Part shown: positions 46,885-58,199 of the stretch, piece after piece
Position numbering within the stretch: position 1 is the first letter of the stretch
How the letters are laid out: every line of letters starts with the position of its first letter
Source: Mesodorylaimus sp. YZB2_4
Taxonomy: Eukaryota > Nematoda > Enoplea > Dorylaimida > Dorylaimidae
Reading direction: 5' to 3'
DNA length: 64,000 nucleotides
NCBI GenBank assembly: GCA_030248295.1
Contig: JASANH010001593.1
Span: 244,459-308,458, forward strand
Program-made: the position numbers and the translations under genes
Notes under the pieces: model-generated
The model's input: only the letters and a program-made list of their open reading frames with translations
The model's database searches: none
Told to the model about the DNA's origin: nothing

Positions 46885-47499
46885 AGTGATCTTTGTAATA
46901 AGAGCTAGTAAGCAAAAAGCTAATATATTTATTTAAAAAATTATTTGTTCACTAGGGCGGGGTTTTTGTGAGGGTCGACCTTGCTATGTGAAAAGTTACT
47001 TCTCACGTAATGATTTTTGTTTGTGCTATAGCGAGTACCCCATGAGTCGATGTGACGAGAGCCAACAATTTTTTTTACCGTCTCCCTAAAAAAATACAGA
47101 TAAAAACGTATTCCTTGGGCGATATCGCCTGCCTGCTTGCCATATTCGTCTCACAGAAAAAAAGAAAGAAAGTTTTGCGGTTTCTTGCGATTTTGGCCAT
47201 GGCATGTAAAGCATAAGTATGTGACATATCTGAATTTTTCATAGCCGGTACCAAAAGGCACATAACCGATGAATTTTCAGGGGTTGGTTAGACTTGGGAA
47301 ACTTTCGAAAATAGAATTCGATAGCTCATCATCTTGCGGTCATTTTAATATATTTCAGGTTTTTATAAAAGGAGTAGCAATCGAATATCGCCCATGCGCA
47401 TAATCATGAGGTACTAACCACTTGGTACAAAAATCATTGGGCCAGAATTTTCACTTGCCAGAGTGTTGGTCAATACAGAAAGCATGTCCATGATTGGGA
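46885..47499. other. Gene-free stretch
   Basis: Nothing recognised. Confidence 0.4.
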
Positions 47500-47950
47500 C
47501 AGCGAATTCTGCGATGAATCTGCGATTAGTGCTTTGTCTGGGATGTCTTTAATAAGGCGCGAATTCGGCGTCTGTGTCTTAGTATGTTTGCTTGTGAGCG
47601 CGAGGGTATGGTGGTGTAGTCGGAGCTGCAGAGCTGAGTGAGGAGAGTTCCGCTCACTCATTCGGTTTCACGAGTACCGTGAAGCCACAGTATGAGGTCC
47701 ATCACAACTAGGCCAGAGTCTTGCCAATCATCCACTGGTTCATCGCCAAGGGAGTCGGCCAATCAAACGCCACGAGACACCATCTCAAGCAGCCCAACAA
47801 AGACATGGCCACCCACTCGCAATCGAACGAAATACCATTCCAACTGCCGCGCCACACTCTCCCGCTCACAAGCGACATACCTGAGACACAGGCACCGAAT
47901 TAGCGCCACATTCAAAAGTCAAAGGACAAATCACAACTCCATCACACTTG
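47500..47950. mobile_element. Foldback repeat
   Basis: Seen: the arms at about 47555-47615 (GAATTCGGCGTCTGTGTCTT, then GCTTGTGAGCG) and about 47855-47905 (CGCTCACAAGC, then GAGACACAGGCACCGAATT) are inverted copies, about 100 bp each with weaker flanks. Inferred: a decayed inverted-repeat element of about 450 bp. Confidence 0.6.
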
Positions 47951-48321
47951 TCATTTGTTCATTATCGCAGCTGTTACTGTTACAACAGTAAAAACCAAAA
48001 AAAGCCAAAAGTTATCTCAATTCAGGCTGCAAGCTTCAGGTTTTAATGTTTCTGTTCAATCTAAGAAACCTATCTGTGCTCTCTGACCACCCACAAGCGC
48101 ATTTCGGTTCTTTTCGCTACCAAAATGCAACGCCTTCGTTGCGCGGTAGTTTGACCTGGAAATATTCTTTCTCAATATGCCGACCCCATCACTTAAAAAG
48201 AGAAAACCAGATTTAGCTCAACAGCCTCGACTTGGTGGTCTATGCGAATCGTACACATAACTGCAACGCCCATTTTTATTACAGAAATAACTTACAAATG
48301 TCGTCATGAATAAAATTCCAT
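47951..48321. other. Gene-free stretch
   Basis: Nothing recognised. Confidence 0.4.
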
Positions 48322-48456
48322 ATGAAATCAATTTTATTCATTTGCAGTATATTGTTATTGTGGTCAGTTGCTGTTTGGTATGGTTATAATATTTCAGACG
48401 ATTATCATAATGATAATAAATTCACAATTCAAAAAATGCGGGAAATTCAAAAGTAG
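48322..48456 (+). pseudogene. DEG/ENaC N-terminal fragment
   Basis: Seen: 44 codons, MKSILFICSILLLWSVAVWY, then SDDYHNDNKFTIQKMREIQ and TAG. It aligns with the first membrane segment and following region of the 44.86-kb channel (LLLWSVAIWD, VDDYINDNRYTLVK). No further channel sequence follows. Inferred: a truncated duplicate of the neighbouring gene. Confidence 0.8.
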
Positions 48457-49144
48457 CGTCCCGTTGGCACTTCTTGCCAAATTAGAGTTTTTAAAATTGT
48501 TCAACACCCGAAACTAAGCAAGTTATGATTTGTCGACCAAAAGCGACCCTTTTTGACCTTTAAAGTGCTGCATTTGCATATATAGGCATTTAGAAAAATT
48601 TCACTGGCGCCAAGAAGCCACTGCCAGTTTTGTTAGTACTTTCGATGGAGCAGATAAGAAAGGGGTCGAATAAGTCGACTGGCCAGCCCCGTGTCGAGTC
48701 TCCCAGATCCAAGGCACTCCTCGGCTCATGCAAAGCAATGGTTCCAGCTATGCTATGCTATACTGTACATAACTGTGTCAAAAGAATTATCAGTCCACTT
48801 AGAAAGCACAGTACAATGGTTAAAACGTAATAACGCATCAAAACCGGAGATTTGTCACAACGGTCTTAAAAACATGAATTGAACTAAGCGCAATATCACA
48901 ATCGATTAAACTATTCAACTGGGTCATAGCTGAGAATTAAAAACTTTGAGTGAATGAGTCCGTACGCTGTGCTTTGAGTTCCCGTTGCTGTGGTTGCAGG
49001 AAGCTAAGGCTGACCCCATGGATACAATATATGCGCCGAAGGCGCTGGATCGACTGCTTAGACACATCACGGTGCTTAAAAAGGATGTCGCGAATGATAT
49101 TACCTATTTGTGACGCGAATATACAAGATATCGAAAAACGGACA
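48457..49144. other. Gene-free stretch
   Basis: Nothing recognised beyond short open frames. Confidence 0.4.
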
Positions 49145-49600
49145 GCGGAATTGAGGAGGAAATAGGATGAGTTGGGCCGTTGAAAACGGGCACCTCGATT
49201 TGTTATATTTTTTAAGAATTTAAATTTGCCGCTCTGCAGGTATAGTAGGCCACTTATGTCAGCAAGTTAATGTCTGCTGGAGACGGTACTAAAAGAATGA
49301 CCAAAAGGACTGAAAGCTGATAAAACATGAATTAAAACACATGCGTAGCACGACTGAAATGATTCTGGTACGACTTTTATCGACTGTTAACGAAGAAAAC
49401 GCCTGGGCAGGACTTCAAGGGTTGTATTTATGCAAAATTAATAATCTTGTGTTTACTAGAATCCCGCACACATCTACAGTACGCTGCCCACCTGCAAACT
49501 TTGACACAGCGCGGGAAATTTAAATTCTTGAAAAATTTAACAAATCGAGGTGCCCGTTTTCAACGGCCCAAGTCATCCTATTTCCTCCTCAATGCCGTAC
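49145..49600. repeat. Inverted repeat built on a LINE fragment
   Basis: Seen: 49145-49232 (GAATTGAGGAGGAAATAGGA, GGCCGTTGAAAACGGGCACC, TCGATTTGTTA) recurs as the reverse complement at about 49510-49596. The right arm is continuous with reverse-transcriptase sequence on the minus strand, so the left arm is a second, oppositely oriented piece of the same element. Confidence 0.75.
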
Positions 49601-49840
49601 TCTCGCCGGGAGTTCAACCAGTCGTGTATCGTTTGGGTGACATTAATGAGCGCCCCTGTAGTTAAGTTGGTTGCAGTAAACAAAGAACGTGATTTTCTAA
49701 TATTCTTGACAAAACAGGGAGCAGAGAAATTGGTCGATAATTCATGGCTGTAGCGCGATCGCCAGGCTTCGGTATTAGAATGATGTAGGCGATTTTAAAA
49801 CAGCGAAAGACGGTAAAGCGCGAAAGAAACACGCATAACA
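49541..49840 (-). pseudogene. Non-LTR retrotransposon reverse-transcriptase remnant
   Basis: Seen: the minus strand reads FKIAYIILIPKPGDRATAMN, then YRPISLLPVLSRILEN, and, after a stop and frame change, TGALINVTQTIHDWLNSRRE. Known: the start of the reverse transcriptase of jockey-type LINEs reads K...IIPIPKPG...NYRPISLLP...KILE. Only this N-terminal block remains, so the copy is dead. Confidence 0.85.
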
Positions 49841-52322
49841 AATATGTGTTTAGCATGAGAGAAAACAGTACGGAATCGTATCTGATACATGAGTAATTTC
49901 CAGTATTCTCGGAGCTCCTGGCACACATGATGGCCCGGTGGTGACTAGCAGCAAAAGCTTTCATAATTTGTTTGCAGTGGTTAGTTTCATGATTAGATGA
50001 GACGTCTTCAGGACATCCTGCACACGAGTCCATCATATATTAAATGGTCAATGATGTTGAAAACGGTATGCGTACGGTTGCGAATAGCAAGGGTCGTCGC
50101 TCTGGTGCATGATATCGGCTGCATATAAGGGGTCGTTGCCTACCACGTTCATACCTTTGCGTTTAACGCTGGGTAAGGTGAGGTAAGGGTAAGGTTCTAT
50201 TCCGACGGAGGACAGCAGTTTAGAAGCTTGTCGCTGGCTTTGGAAACCTGGCTCTGGGCGACACCCGTTCTACTGTCATATGTCAGACGCCCACCCAAGG
50301 AGTAGAGAATTGGGAAACTGTCCTCGAACACCATTCGGGAAGGTCCCTAAGCTAACGATAAGCCTAGCCTCTTCTCACCCAGTATGCCCTCGTGTGGAGG
50401 TGCTCCCAGTGCAGACACAGGGAGCCTGCCGTGAAGGCTGGTCACCTCTAGGGGATAGGTCGGGATCACCTTTCTCTGGGATCGAGATTTTTTGTTTGAA
50501 TTCGTACATTGTTTGCACACACGAAGGAGATGAGTCTATTCTCCTCAGTAAAGCACGTGCTTCGTCGAAAATTTATTGAATGTGGTAATGAACTTTTTGC
50601 GTCAGTGTCCCGTATGATGACTGTTGGTGATAAACCTTCGCCTTGTGTACAGAATTTCAAATTTTTAATTATCACGTCGATGATTTGGTGAAGCCTCAAA
50701 ATATTCGTATGTTGAAATTGTGGAAGGAAGGAGCTAGTAATATTTCTCATGGTAAAAGATATGATAGGCAATATGGGAATTTTCTGTATAACGTTAGACT
50801 GTCATCAGATTTGGGAGTGTTGCCCCTAAAAAATCAAGTTGATCTTGCGATTTTGATATCCTTGGTAGAACGGGAAGTGCTAGCTAAAGAGTTAATGGCA
50901 TATGAACATATTTAATAAAACAAAAATGAATAGCGAGGCCAATTCAAAGAATCCAAGGAAAAATTGCAGGAGTCTTTACAGCAGTCAAGCTGTCAAGCTT
51001 TTGTAAGGCCTTACTTATTTTTTCAAAAAGATTTCATCTTACCAGGATCTTGATGAGAACTAGGCAAGAATTCTAGAATGCATCAGTGGTTTCTTAGTGA
51101 TGGAAATCTTACCAAGATCTTGCGAGGTTTTGTGTTCTCAGCTAGGTCTTACCAAGATCTTTGACAGAAATTGCACTTTAAAAGATCTTTCTAAGAAAAT
51201 AGCTAGACCTTCCTAAGATTGCACACTGGCGCTCAGATTCTGCTTAGTCTTTGTGAGAAATACGTGAGATGGGAAATACGGGGCACTTTAGTCATCTAGG
51301 TTTTTCAAAGCCTTTTATCAGGTCGAGTTGCAGTCATTATAAATAAGCTGAAATTGATGAGTACATTCGCCGTTTCGATGCGCGTCCAGCAAGGCCACCC
51401 TGGGCAAAGTAAAATCAGTGTAGCTATAATTATCGATTTGAGCTGATGCTGCTATTGTCTCTTCATCGCTACTGTTTCACGCCAGATATGATGGATCAGA
51501 GTGTAGCATGCTTATGCATGTCATAATTATATGCAGAATCCCGATGCCCCAATGTCAGGATCAGGATTAGAATCCCCGCCTATCCTTAGTCACCTCACAG
51601 CCTGGCTCATCATATCATGACTGCTGGCCAGCTAATATTATTGAAAGTCCCGAGTGGAGAACTGGGCTGGCGCGGCCCAACCCGCAAACCTTTCAAAATA
51701 TAGGGGAAAAGTTGTGGGAAAAGTTTGTGGAGGCTTTTACAAAATAAAACACCGCTCCATGAATCGAAAAAAAGATTTGTCTTCGAAGGAGATGGCACCT
51801 TGTCAAGCTCAAGAAAGCATAAGATAGATCATTTGACATAACTGCGTTTGGAAAGGGGGGGGGTGGGGTCTGGCTGAAGTGGTGGACCATTTTTGAGGGG
51901 GGTTTGCGAGAAGTGGTCGGCATGCGGTCAGTGGAGGGGGGGTCAAAAAATCGAGATTTTGTGCGGTCGACCTTGATGGGTCGCCCCTATTCGAATTTAG
52001 CACCCTCTTTTCAGTAGGGATATCCAAAATTGTCGACTGTTATCTAAATCATTCAATAACAGAAAATAACATTTCCTCATGGTTCCCCCTTCACAAACAT
52101 GAATGTCGACTTTTATGCAAAGGCGCTGAAACCCGAAATTTGGCTACCCCGCATCTAAATCTGAATCTGATATCCTTTTTTAATTTTCCGACATCGATTT
52201 TACATGGTCGTTAGTCTTTCAAGCCAATTTGGTTTTTATTTCTGCACTTTTCCCACACAAGACAAGGTACATGGAACAATACAAGTGCGACAGGTGTTGG
52301 GAAAGTGCATGGCTACACTTAG
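49841..52322. other. Gene-free stretch
   Basis: Short open frames (50509-50915 plus; 51610-52027 minus) show no domain. GATCTT words (CTTACCAAGATCTT-like) recur about every 50 bp between 51035 and 51200, and a poly-G run lies at about 51857. Confidence 0.35.
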
Positions 52323-54003
52323 GAATTCTAGGCTCTCCGAACCACGCTTAAACCGGCTTTCTAACGCAGAAAGAACTTGGATTTTTAATGCTATCGTAAA
52401 TTGGAATATTAATGCTATCGTGAAAATAATAGTTTCACTGAATTCCTTGCATCAGTCTTACAAATTATTATGTTTTTTTTCATTGAAAAATTTGAATTTA
52501 GGGGGCACGCAGCGTCTTGTCTGGGCGCTTGCTATAAATTGCTACATGCGCGAAAATTTGCTGCAGCAAGCGCACCCGGCAACGGACGTAGTTCTTTACA
52601 GCACTCTGTACCCATATGCAGAGAGCAAGATGGAACCAATTGTGTTGACTTGAACTTGAAAAATTACTGTTGATTATTTTCCCGTGTGTAATTCTTTATG
52701 CAGCTTCAAGGTGTAAGAGCTAAAATTCTCTAAAATCAACAAAACGGCACGGAAAAATTGGCTTCTCGCTGAACTTCAAAAAATAAAGCACTCTGCACTC
52801 GTTATCGTCTAGCGAACTGCTTAATTCAGGCTCACTCTCTAATTAACATATGATGCGGGCCAGATGTACTACATGCGCACGCAAGTGCTTGGCGCTCCAG
52901 CAAGCGCTACCGAGAAATATCAGTAGGTGCTTTACCAATAAAATAAACACGATAGTCAGTAATGTTAGCTCAACCAATCTTCCCTTTCTCTAGCTAGCAT
53001 ATATGGGCGGTCTGTTTGTTTGAGACATCTGTCTAGGTTCATTATTATTTCTTGATTACGAACGAGCACTTTCTCCTGACGCCGTCAGATATGATGTCGG
53101 AGTTCTGAACACGGCGGGGTTTTGTAATACAGTACGTTTTTGGCAGCCTCGCAATGCGCTAGGCGTGTAGAGATGCATAGTATCTTGTGTGAAATGTTGT
53201 ACAGTGGAGGATATCCTTTGATGAGCCTATCTTGAGAAATTCTATAGATAAGGAATGGTCTGAATCGACAGGATTGACTCTTTGTTTGAGCTAGGATTGA
53301 TTAGTACAACGCATGTACCAATATCCTTCGGTGACCCGACTTGTACACGAATGGCGTAGATATGGAGTTTGTTGTAATTAGAATGTGGACCTCGCCTGTC
53401 CCAGCAAGCGACTGGCGCCAGGACGGACGGAAGAAGATAGGAGTGAATGTGTCGTGCTGTAATTAGTAGTCTGGATATCCTTAATTGTGTTTACTTGGTA
53501 GGAACAGCTCAGATAATTAGTGTGTTCGTGTCTAGAGCGACTGTCTATATAAGGACAGGTCCGCACGTGGATTGGGGTTGGCCATTCGGGCTGTCTCCTT
53601 CGACAGTCTCTCTCCTCTTGCTCTTGTGAATAAAGAAAGAGAAAAGGCGAGTTGCGCACCTTCGAGGTAGGACGTTCCAGTGAACCTAACCGAGTAGGTT
53701 TACAGGCGTGCTTATTATTGATTCGATTCGGCAAGATTTCCAGGGTGCGCAGATGTAAAGGTCTGCTAGCCTGCGCATCATGGTTCAAGCGCCAAATTCA
53801 AATTTTTCAATTGAAAAATAAAAAAGCATTATAGTTTGTAAGACGGTTCAGTCTGATGCAAGTAATTCAGTGAAACTATTATTTTCACGATAGCATTAAA
53901 ATTCCAAATTTGAACTTCACTGTTCGACACAAGCTAACTTATGGGCCAGTTCTTTCCGCGTTAAAGAACCGGTTTGAGCGTGGTCCGGAGAGCCTGGGAT
54001 TGC
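52323..54003. mobile_element. Long inverted-repeat element
   Basis: Seen: the left arm 52323-52506 (GGCTCTCCGAACCACGCTTA, AACGCAGAAAGAACT, TTCACTGAATT, TTGAAAAATTTGAATTT) recurs inverted at 53796-54003 (AAATTCAAATTTTTCAA, AATTCAGTGAA, AGTTCTTTCCGCGTTAAAGA, TCCGGAGAGCC). The 1.3-kb interior has no recognised transposase, and short open frames inside are unassigned. Inferred: a non-autonomous long-TIR or foldback transposon. A smaller hairpin MITE begins 4 bp beyond its right end. Confidence 0.7.
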
Positions 54004-54006
54004 TAA

Positions 54007-54137
54007 AGGCGCATTTATAGTCGACAAAATTTCTACACCCACCCCTCGGATAGGAGTAATAGCATACGCTTAAGTATATGGCCATTACACCGACCCTAGG
54101 GGTAGGAGAAGAAATTTTGTCGACTATAAATGCGCCT
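54007..54137. mobile_element. Short hairpin MITE
   Basis: Seen: AAGGCGCATTTATAGTCGAC then AAAATTTCT (54007-54035) is repeated exactly as its reverse complement at the other end (AGAAATTTTGTCGACTATAA then ATGCGCCTT, to about 54137). Inner CCACCCCT/AGGGGTAGG also pairs. The unit is about 131 bp with nearly full self-complementarity. Confidence 0.8.
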
Positions 54138-54249
54138 TGAGTATAGCCATGATATATCTTAGTTGCAGCGTGAAATATTGTTTCAGATTGCTCCTTCACT
54201 GCAAACTGCGTGCGAGTGATGATGTCGTTCGAGTAAATTTTCTTTTCAG

Positions 54250-54481
54250 ACGCAGCACGTATTTACACACACTTTCCCAATACCTGCCTCACTAAATGTG
54301 ATGGCCACAAACTCACCATCGACCATGCAATATTGCGCCCAGCTGTGCGACACCAAACTTTGGTGTCGAAGTTTTAATTTTTGGTTGGACACGCATACAT
54401 GCGATTTATTTACTTTGTCCGCAAGGGATAACCCGAACAAGACGAGCAACACTTGCTGCGCTCACTACACTTACGATCTCT
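54250..54481 (+). CDS. PAN/apple-domain exon of an otherwise unseen gene
   Basis: Seen: after an acceptor TCTTTTCAG (ends 54249) the frame reads QHVFTHTFPIPASLN, then YCAQLCDTKLWCRSFNFW, CDLFTL and NTCCAHYTYDL, with a stop at 54479-54481. Known: PAN/apple domains show C..C...W.CRSF.f.....CdLf. The lectin gene at 60.3 kb ends with a close relative (CAVTCAKQPWCRSLNWF, CDLFAL). Inferred: the last exon of a secreted PAN protein. Its upstream exon was not found, so gene or pseudogene status is open. Confidence 0.6.
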
Positions 54482-55458
54482 GAACGACGCCGTTTGACAA
54501 TGTGAGTCCAGCGACGTGGTCAGAATGACGGCGCAATTTACAAATGATACGATTATGTTCTTTCCATCAGCCCTTTGTTTGTGTAGCCTCAGCCTATGAG
54601 TGGTTGTTGCTTCTGGAAACGTCCTTTTATGACAAGTACTCGTCACCTGCTAAACAGTTTCGCCTTGCATATGTCTTTTCATACAGCACGTAAAAAATCT
54701 AATCGAAGTATTCTGTTGTCTAACTACGCTGTTATTCTAGCTTTTACACAAAGTCTTTTTCAAGTTAGAAGTCGGAAGAAGTCTGAACTTTACGCATCAC
54801 AAAGAAGCAGCGACGACGACGCATCACAGGAGGCAGTGTTATTGATTCTGCATAAAGACAAAGAAAATGAACTGAGTGGACTAGTTAATGATAAATTTAC
54901 CCATGAATTGATTGGCTTAAAAAACCGTGGCCCCAGGTCGGTAACTCCTTAGTTCTCGTAACGCCTCATTGCATGACCCCAGTATCATGAAATCATGTTA
55001 TCATCATCGAGCTTATGTCAGAAGTCCTTTTTTTAGATCTGATATTTCTGGTAAAGTGTGCTACACCTTATACAGCTCTTTGCAAATTATAGAAATACTT
55101 ATTCGAAGATAAACTTACCCTAATTGGGAGTGAAAACAGAAAATTGTCGCAATTATTTTACGCTTGGTATGGTTCAAATTTTTCGGGCTGTGCTGGATTA
55201 TTTACAGCGAGAAAACGATCAGACGCCGTTTCTGTAGAAAATAGCATAGAAATAACTATGATATGCGGATGAAGGAAAGTTGCTATTTCGGAAGTGTGAA
55301 GAATCAGCCAATACTGGCATCGAAACCATTTTGAACCTTGAACGAAGCTGCCAGAAAACTAGTGCAATCATGAAAAAAAAGAATTAAAAGTCCGAACCTC
55401 TAAGGTCTTACTGTTCTATTGGAGGGGTCTCTGGTTTTCTGTCGACCGAAAATAAGGT
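54482..55458. other. Stretch without a recognised gene
   Basis: A 118-codon frame at 54596-54952 (ending LVNDKFTHELIGLKNRGPRS) is unassigned. Otherwise nothing is recognised. Confidence 0.3.
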
Positions 55459-55492
55459 CTACAGCACGTAGGCATATATCTATACGTGCTGT
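55459..55492. repeat. Perfect small hairpin
   Basis: TACAGCACGTA, a 12-nt loop, then TACGTGCTGTA: an 11-bp stem. Function unknown. Confidence 0.6.
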
Positions 55493-57744
55493 AGTGAGCC
55501 AGGTAGACATTTGCAGTGAGAGGCAGGGCCCAAGACGCAATCGGGCGGGCGGCCGGTCAATAAGGACGCGTCAACCAGGTGCAGGTGTCAGGGAGAAAAA
55601 CACCTTTATCAGACCTGAATTTTCACTAATGAGAGGAACTCCCTAGACCACCAGGCGAGCACCCTCCGAGGGACAGAAACTACTGCGTTATTCTTCATAA
55701 CGCAATTCTAGAAAGGCTAACTGTTGCGCGGTGAGTCTTTATGCGAAAGGCGAAACGCCTGCGTTTTTTCTAACTATCTTTTGTTGAACAAAGTTTTTAC
55801 TGAAAAATTATGATTAAAAGATTATTGACGCGAGAAAATTGATGTCGAATTGGTTGATGGGCGTGTTCTGGTAGACATTTTTCGTCAGCTAAACTTGAAA
55901 TTTTTTACTGGTAAATCCGAGGTTTATTGAGCGGCTGTTTGGATCGAAGTTCGACCGATGAGGTATGGACGACCAGCGCTACCTGGCTTGCATCTGAGTG
56001 GACTAAATTGTCGAATAACGTCACCTTCGTCCGTTGTAGTAGGCTGATTAATAGAGATTGTGACTTTTTAAATACTGGTACTGTATGTCCTACCCATGCC
56101 AGCCAGAGGCCAAGAGCGACTGGTTCGGTAAATGGTACTCACTCCTGGTCTGAACGAATTGCGTTCCAAGAAATTCGGAAACCTCAGAACACCGCCGTCT
56201 AGGCCGACTTTGGGTAGATGGGTGCATGGCCATGATCGTATTGTGGGGATATTGTATTGTGGATCTGTGGTGCTGGTATCTGCGTACATTGCGAGACAAG
56301 ACCTCAGTGTACCACAAGAATTCAACCGCCAGACAAGAAGCCAACATTCGTTGATACTCATGCCGAGAAGCCAGCTCTTCGAAAGAATGGAGCCTGTGTG
56401 AACATCTCGAGGATACGGGATTTAGTGATTAGGATATGGGCTCCAACTTCGATCGATGATATGGCGCCTATCAGCAGCAAGCAGCATTCAACACATCGAC
56501 TTGAGCTGACGTATGCGGTCGGACGCAAAGCCGACTGGTGGTCTTCATCTCGCTCGATCACATCGTGCGTGCTACGACCACCCGAATGTCGACGACTCAT
56601 TCCCATCAGCATTACCCCTCTCTTTCTGCCTTTGAGTTCGAGAGACATGCTTCGTGAGTTGGTTCCTTGGTGTTGGTGAACATCTCGCTCATCAGTGTCT
56701 GATGTCCACCAACAACCGTGCTTGCGCTTTTTTTTCTTTGCCCCCCTGATTGCTGATGCTTTTTTGGATGCGTTTTTTTGCGGTGATTTTCCGGCATAGA
56801 ATCCTTGTGTCCGCTTTTGCACTTTACGCGATAGGTACACTGCATAATATGTGGGGCCCCCTCTGCCGATTGTGCCCCCTTTTTAGCCAGTGTCCCGTTT
56901 AGTCCGGATTGAATTGACTTGCCGATACATATGTGACCATTTGGCATTGCTCGCGTTCGGATCAATAAAAATGTGACCGTTTTTTTCAGTAACCCGAGCA
57001 TTTCGTTGCTGATTACGGCTCCTGTTGGCATTTTGACCTTTCCTGGCAGTCAGGATGCAGGCACGCCTAGATATTCAAGCACTCCCTCGTACACTTCACT
57101 GACAGACTGTAGAGCGGCGCTGGCTAAGCTCGCACGACATATTTTGCGAACTACAGGTCCTGAGATGAAATATCGTAAGCTGATTAGCCACGTAACTGTT
57201 GACAAACGCTTTGGTTTTCGGTTTTTGCTCTCCAGCTTCTGGCTTACATAGGCCGCATGTTTTTGTTGTAAATTTCTGTGAGTTGTGCCCCGTGCCACCC
57301 CAGTTCCCCGCTGGACGACTAGCCCATTTTGCCCATAGCTGGTGAGCAGTCCTGGCATGATAAATGAGGCCGCCAGGTAACAAGCTCTCACACAAGTGCC
57401 CCTCTGTGTGTCACCACTCACGACCAGATCGGATGAGTTTATCGGATCGTATCAGATAAAGAAAACTTCGGATCAGATTATGTGAAAAAGATACTTTAAC
57501 TTTTTTAACAATTAATAACGCATGAACTTTCTTCGAAAGGTCTCCTATGATAAGAGAAATTATTCTCACAGTGCCGCGGCACAATCAGCGCCCCCCTCAA
57601 GGCTCACAATCAGCCACACTGCTCATCATGCATCTATACTGTTCTCCGGAATATGATAATGTTAACAGATATTTCTACTCCGTGTCAAGTCCTGACTAAT
57701 ATTTCTCTCGTCCAACTTCAAACATTTGCAAAATCTGAAGAGGC
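55493..57744. other. Cluster of overlapping unassigned open frames
   Basis: Between 55.93 and 57.42 kb several long frames overlap on both strands (for example minus 56358-56840, 56612-57031, 57050-57421). This suggests a former coding element with frameshifts. Cys/His/Lys-rich pieces (TCGLCKPEAGEQKPKTKAF; CKSGHKD) are seen on the minus strand, but I cannot assign a transposase or other family. Confidence 0.3.
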
Positions 57745-58199
57745 AATTTTGGAAAACGTTGCGTCGAACTTGTCAAAAGCAAAAATTGCATTTTGTGTGC
57801 GGGTGGAAAAGAAAGCTCTCTAAAAAATATTGGGGGGGGGGGGGCATCTGGCCAACTGGTCAGGAGTGGTCACTGCTTGCCGTCCAGGAGGTTTTCAAAT
57901 TATTCTGGATTTTATGGGTTTTTCGAGAGAAAAACCGAAACCTGAGTGTTGAAAGCTCAAAATCGAAGATCAAAATCCGAAAAGCGAGTTGGGAAAGAAC
58001 TGTGCGTGTTTATCTCAACGCTAAGAATTCCTTATTATAAGGACTCAAACATTTTTAGGACTTCAGGCCATCGCTGACCAGTTGGCTAGACGTCTATGAT
58101 ATTTTGCAGATAGTTTTCTTTTGCACCTGGGAACAATCAACAAAGTACAATTTTCGGTTGTGTGAAGTTCGATTTAACGGTTGGCGATGTTGCCTTGTA
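57745..58199. mobile_element. MITE family 1, copy C
   Basis: Seen: left end AACGTTGCGTCGAACTTG (decayed) and right end AAGTTCGATTTAACGGTTGG then CGATGTT. The inside shares GGCATCTGGCCAACTGGTCA and TCTCAACGCT with copy B. A poly-G run of about 12 interrupts it near 57832. No coding capacity. Confidence 0.75.

Noticed and set aside
46952..47300. Possible further exon downstream of the second channel gene
   Set aside because: No frame continues the channel tail, and the stop at 46882-46884 closes it naturally after the coiled coil.
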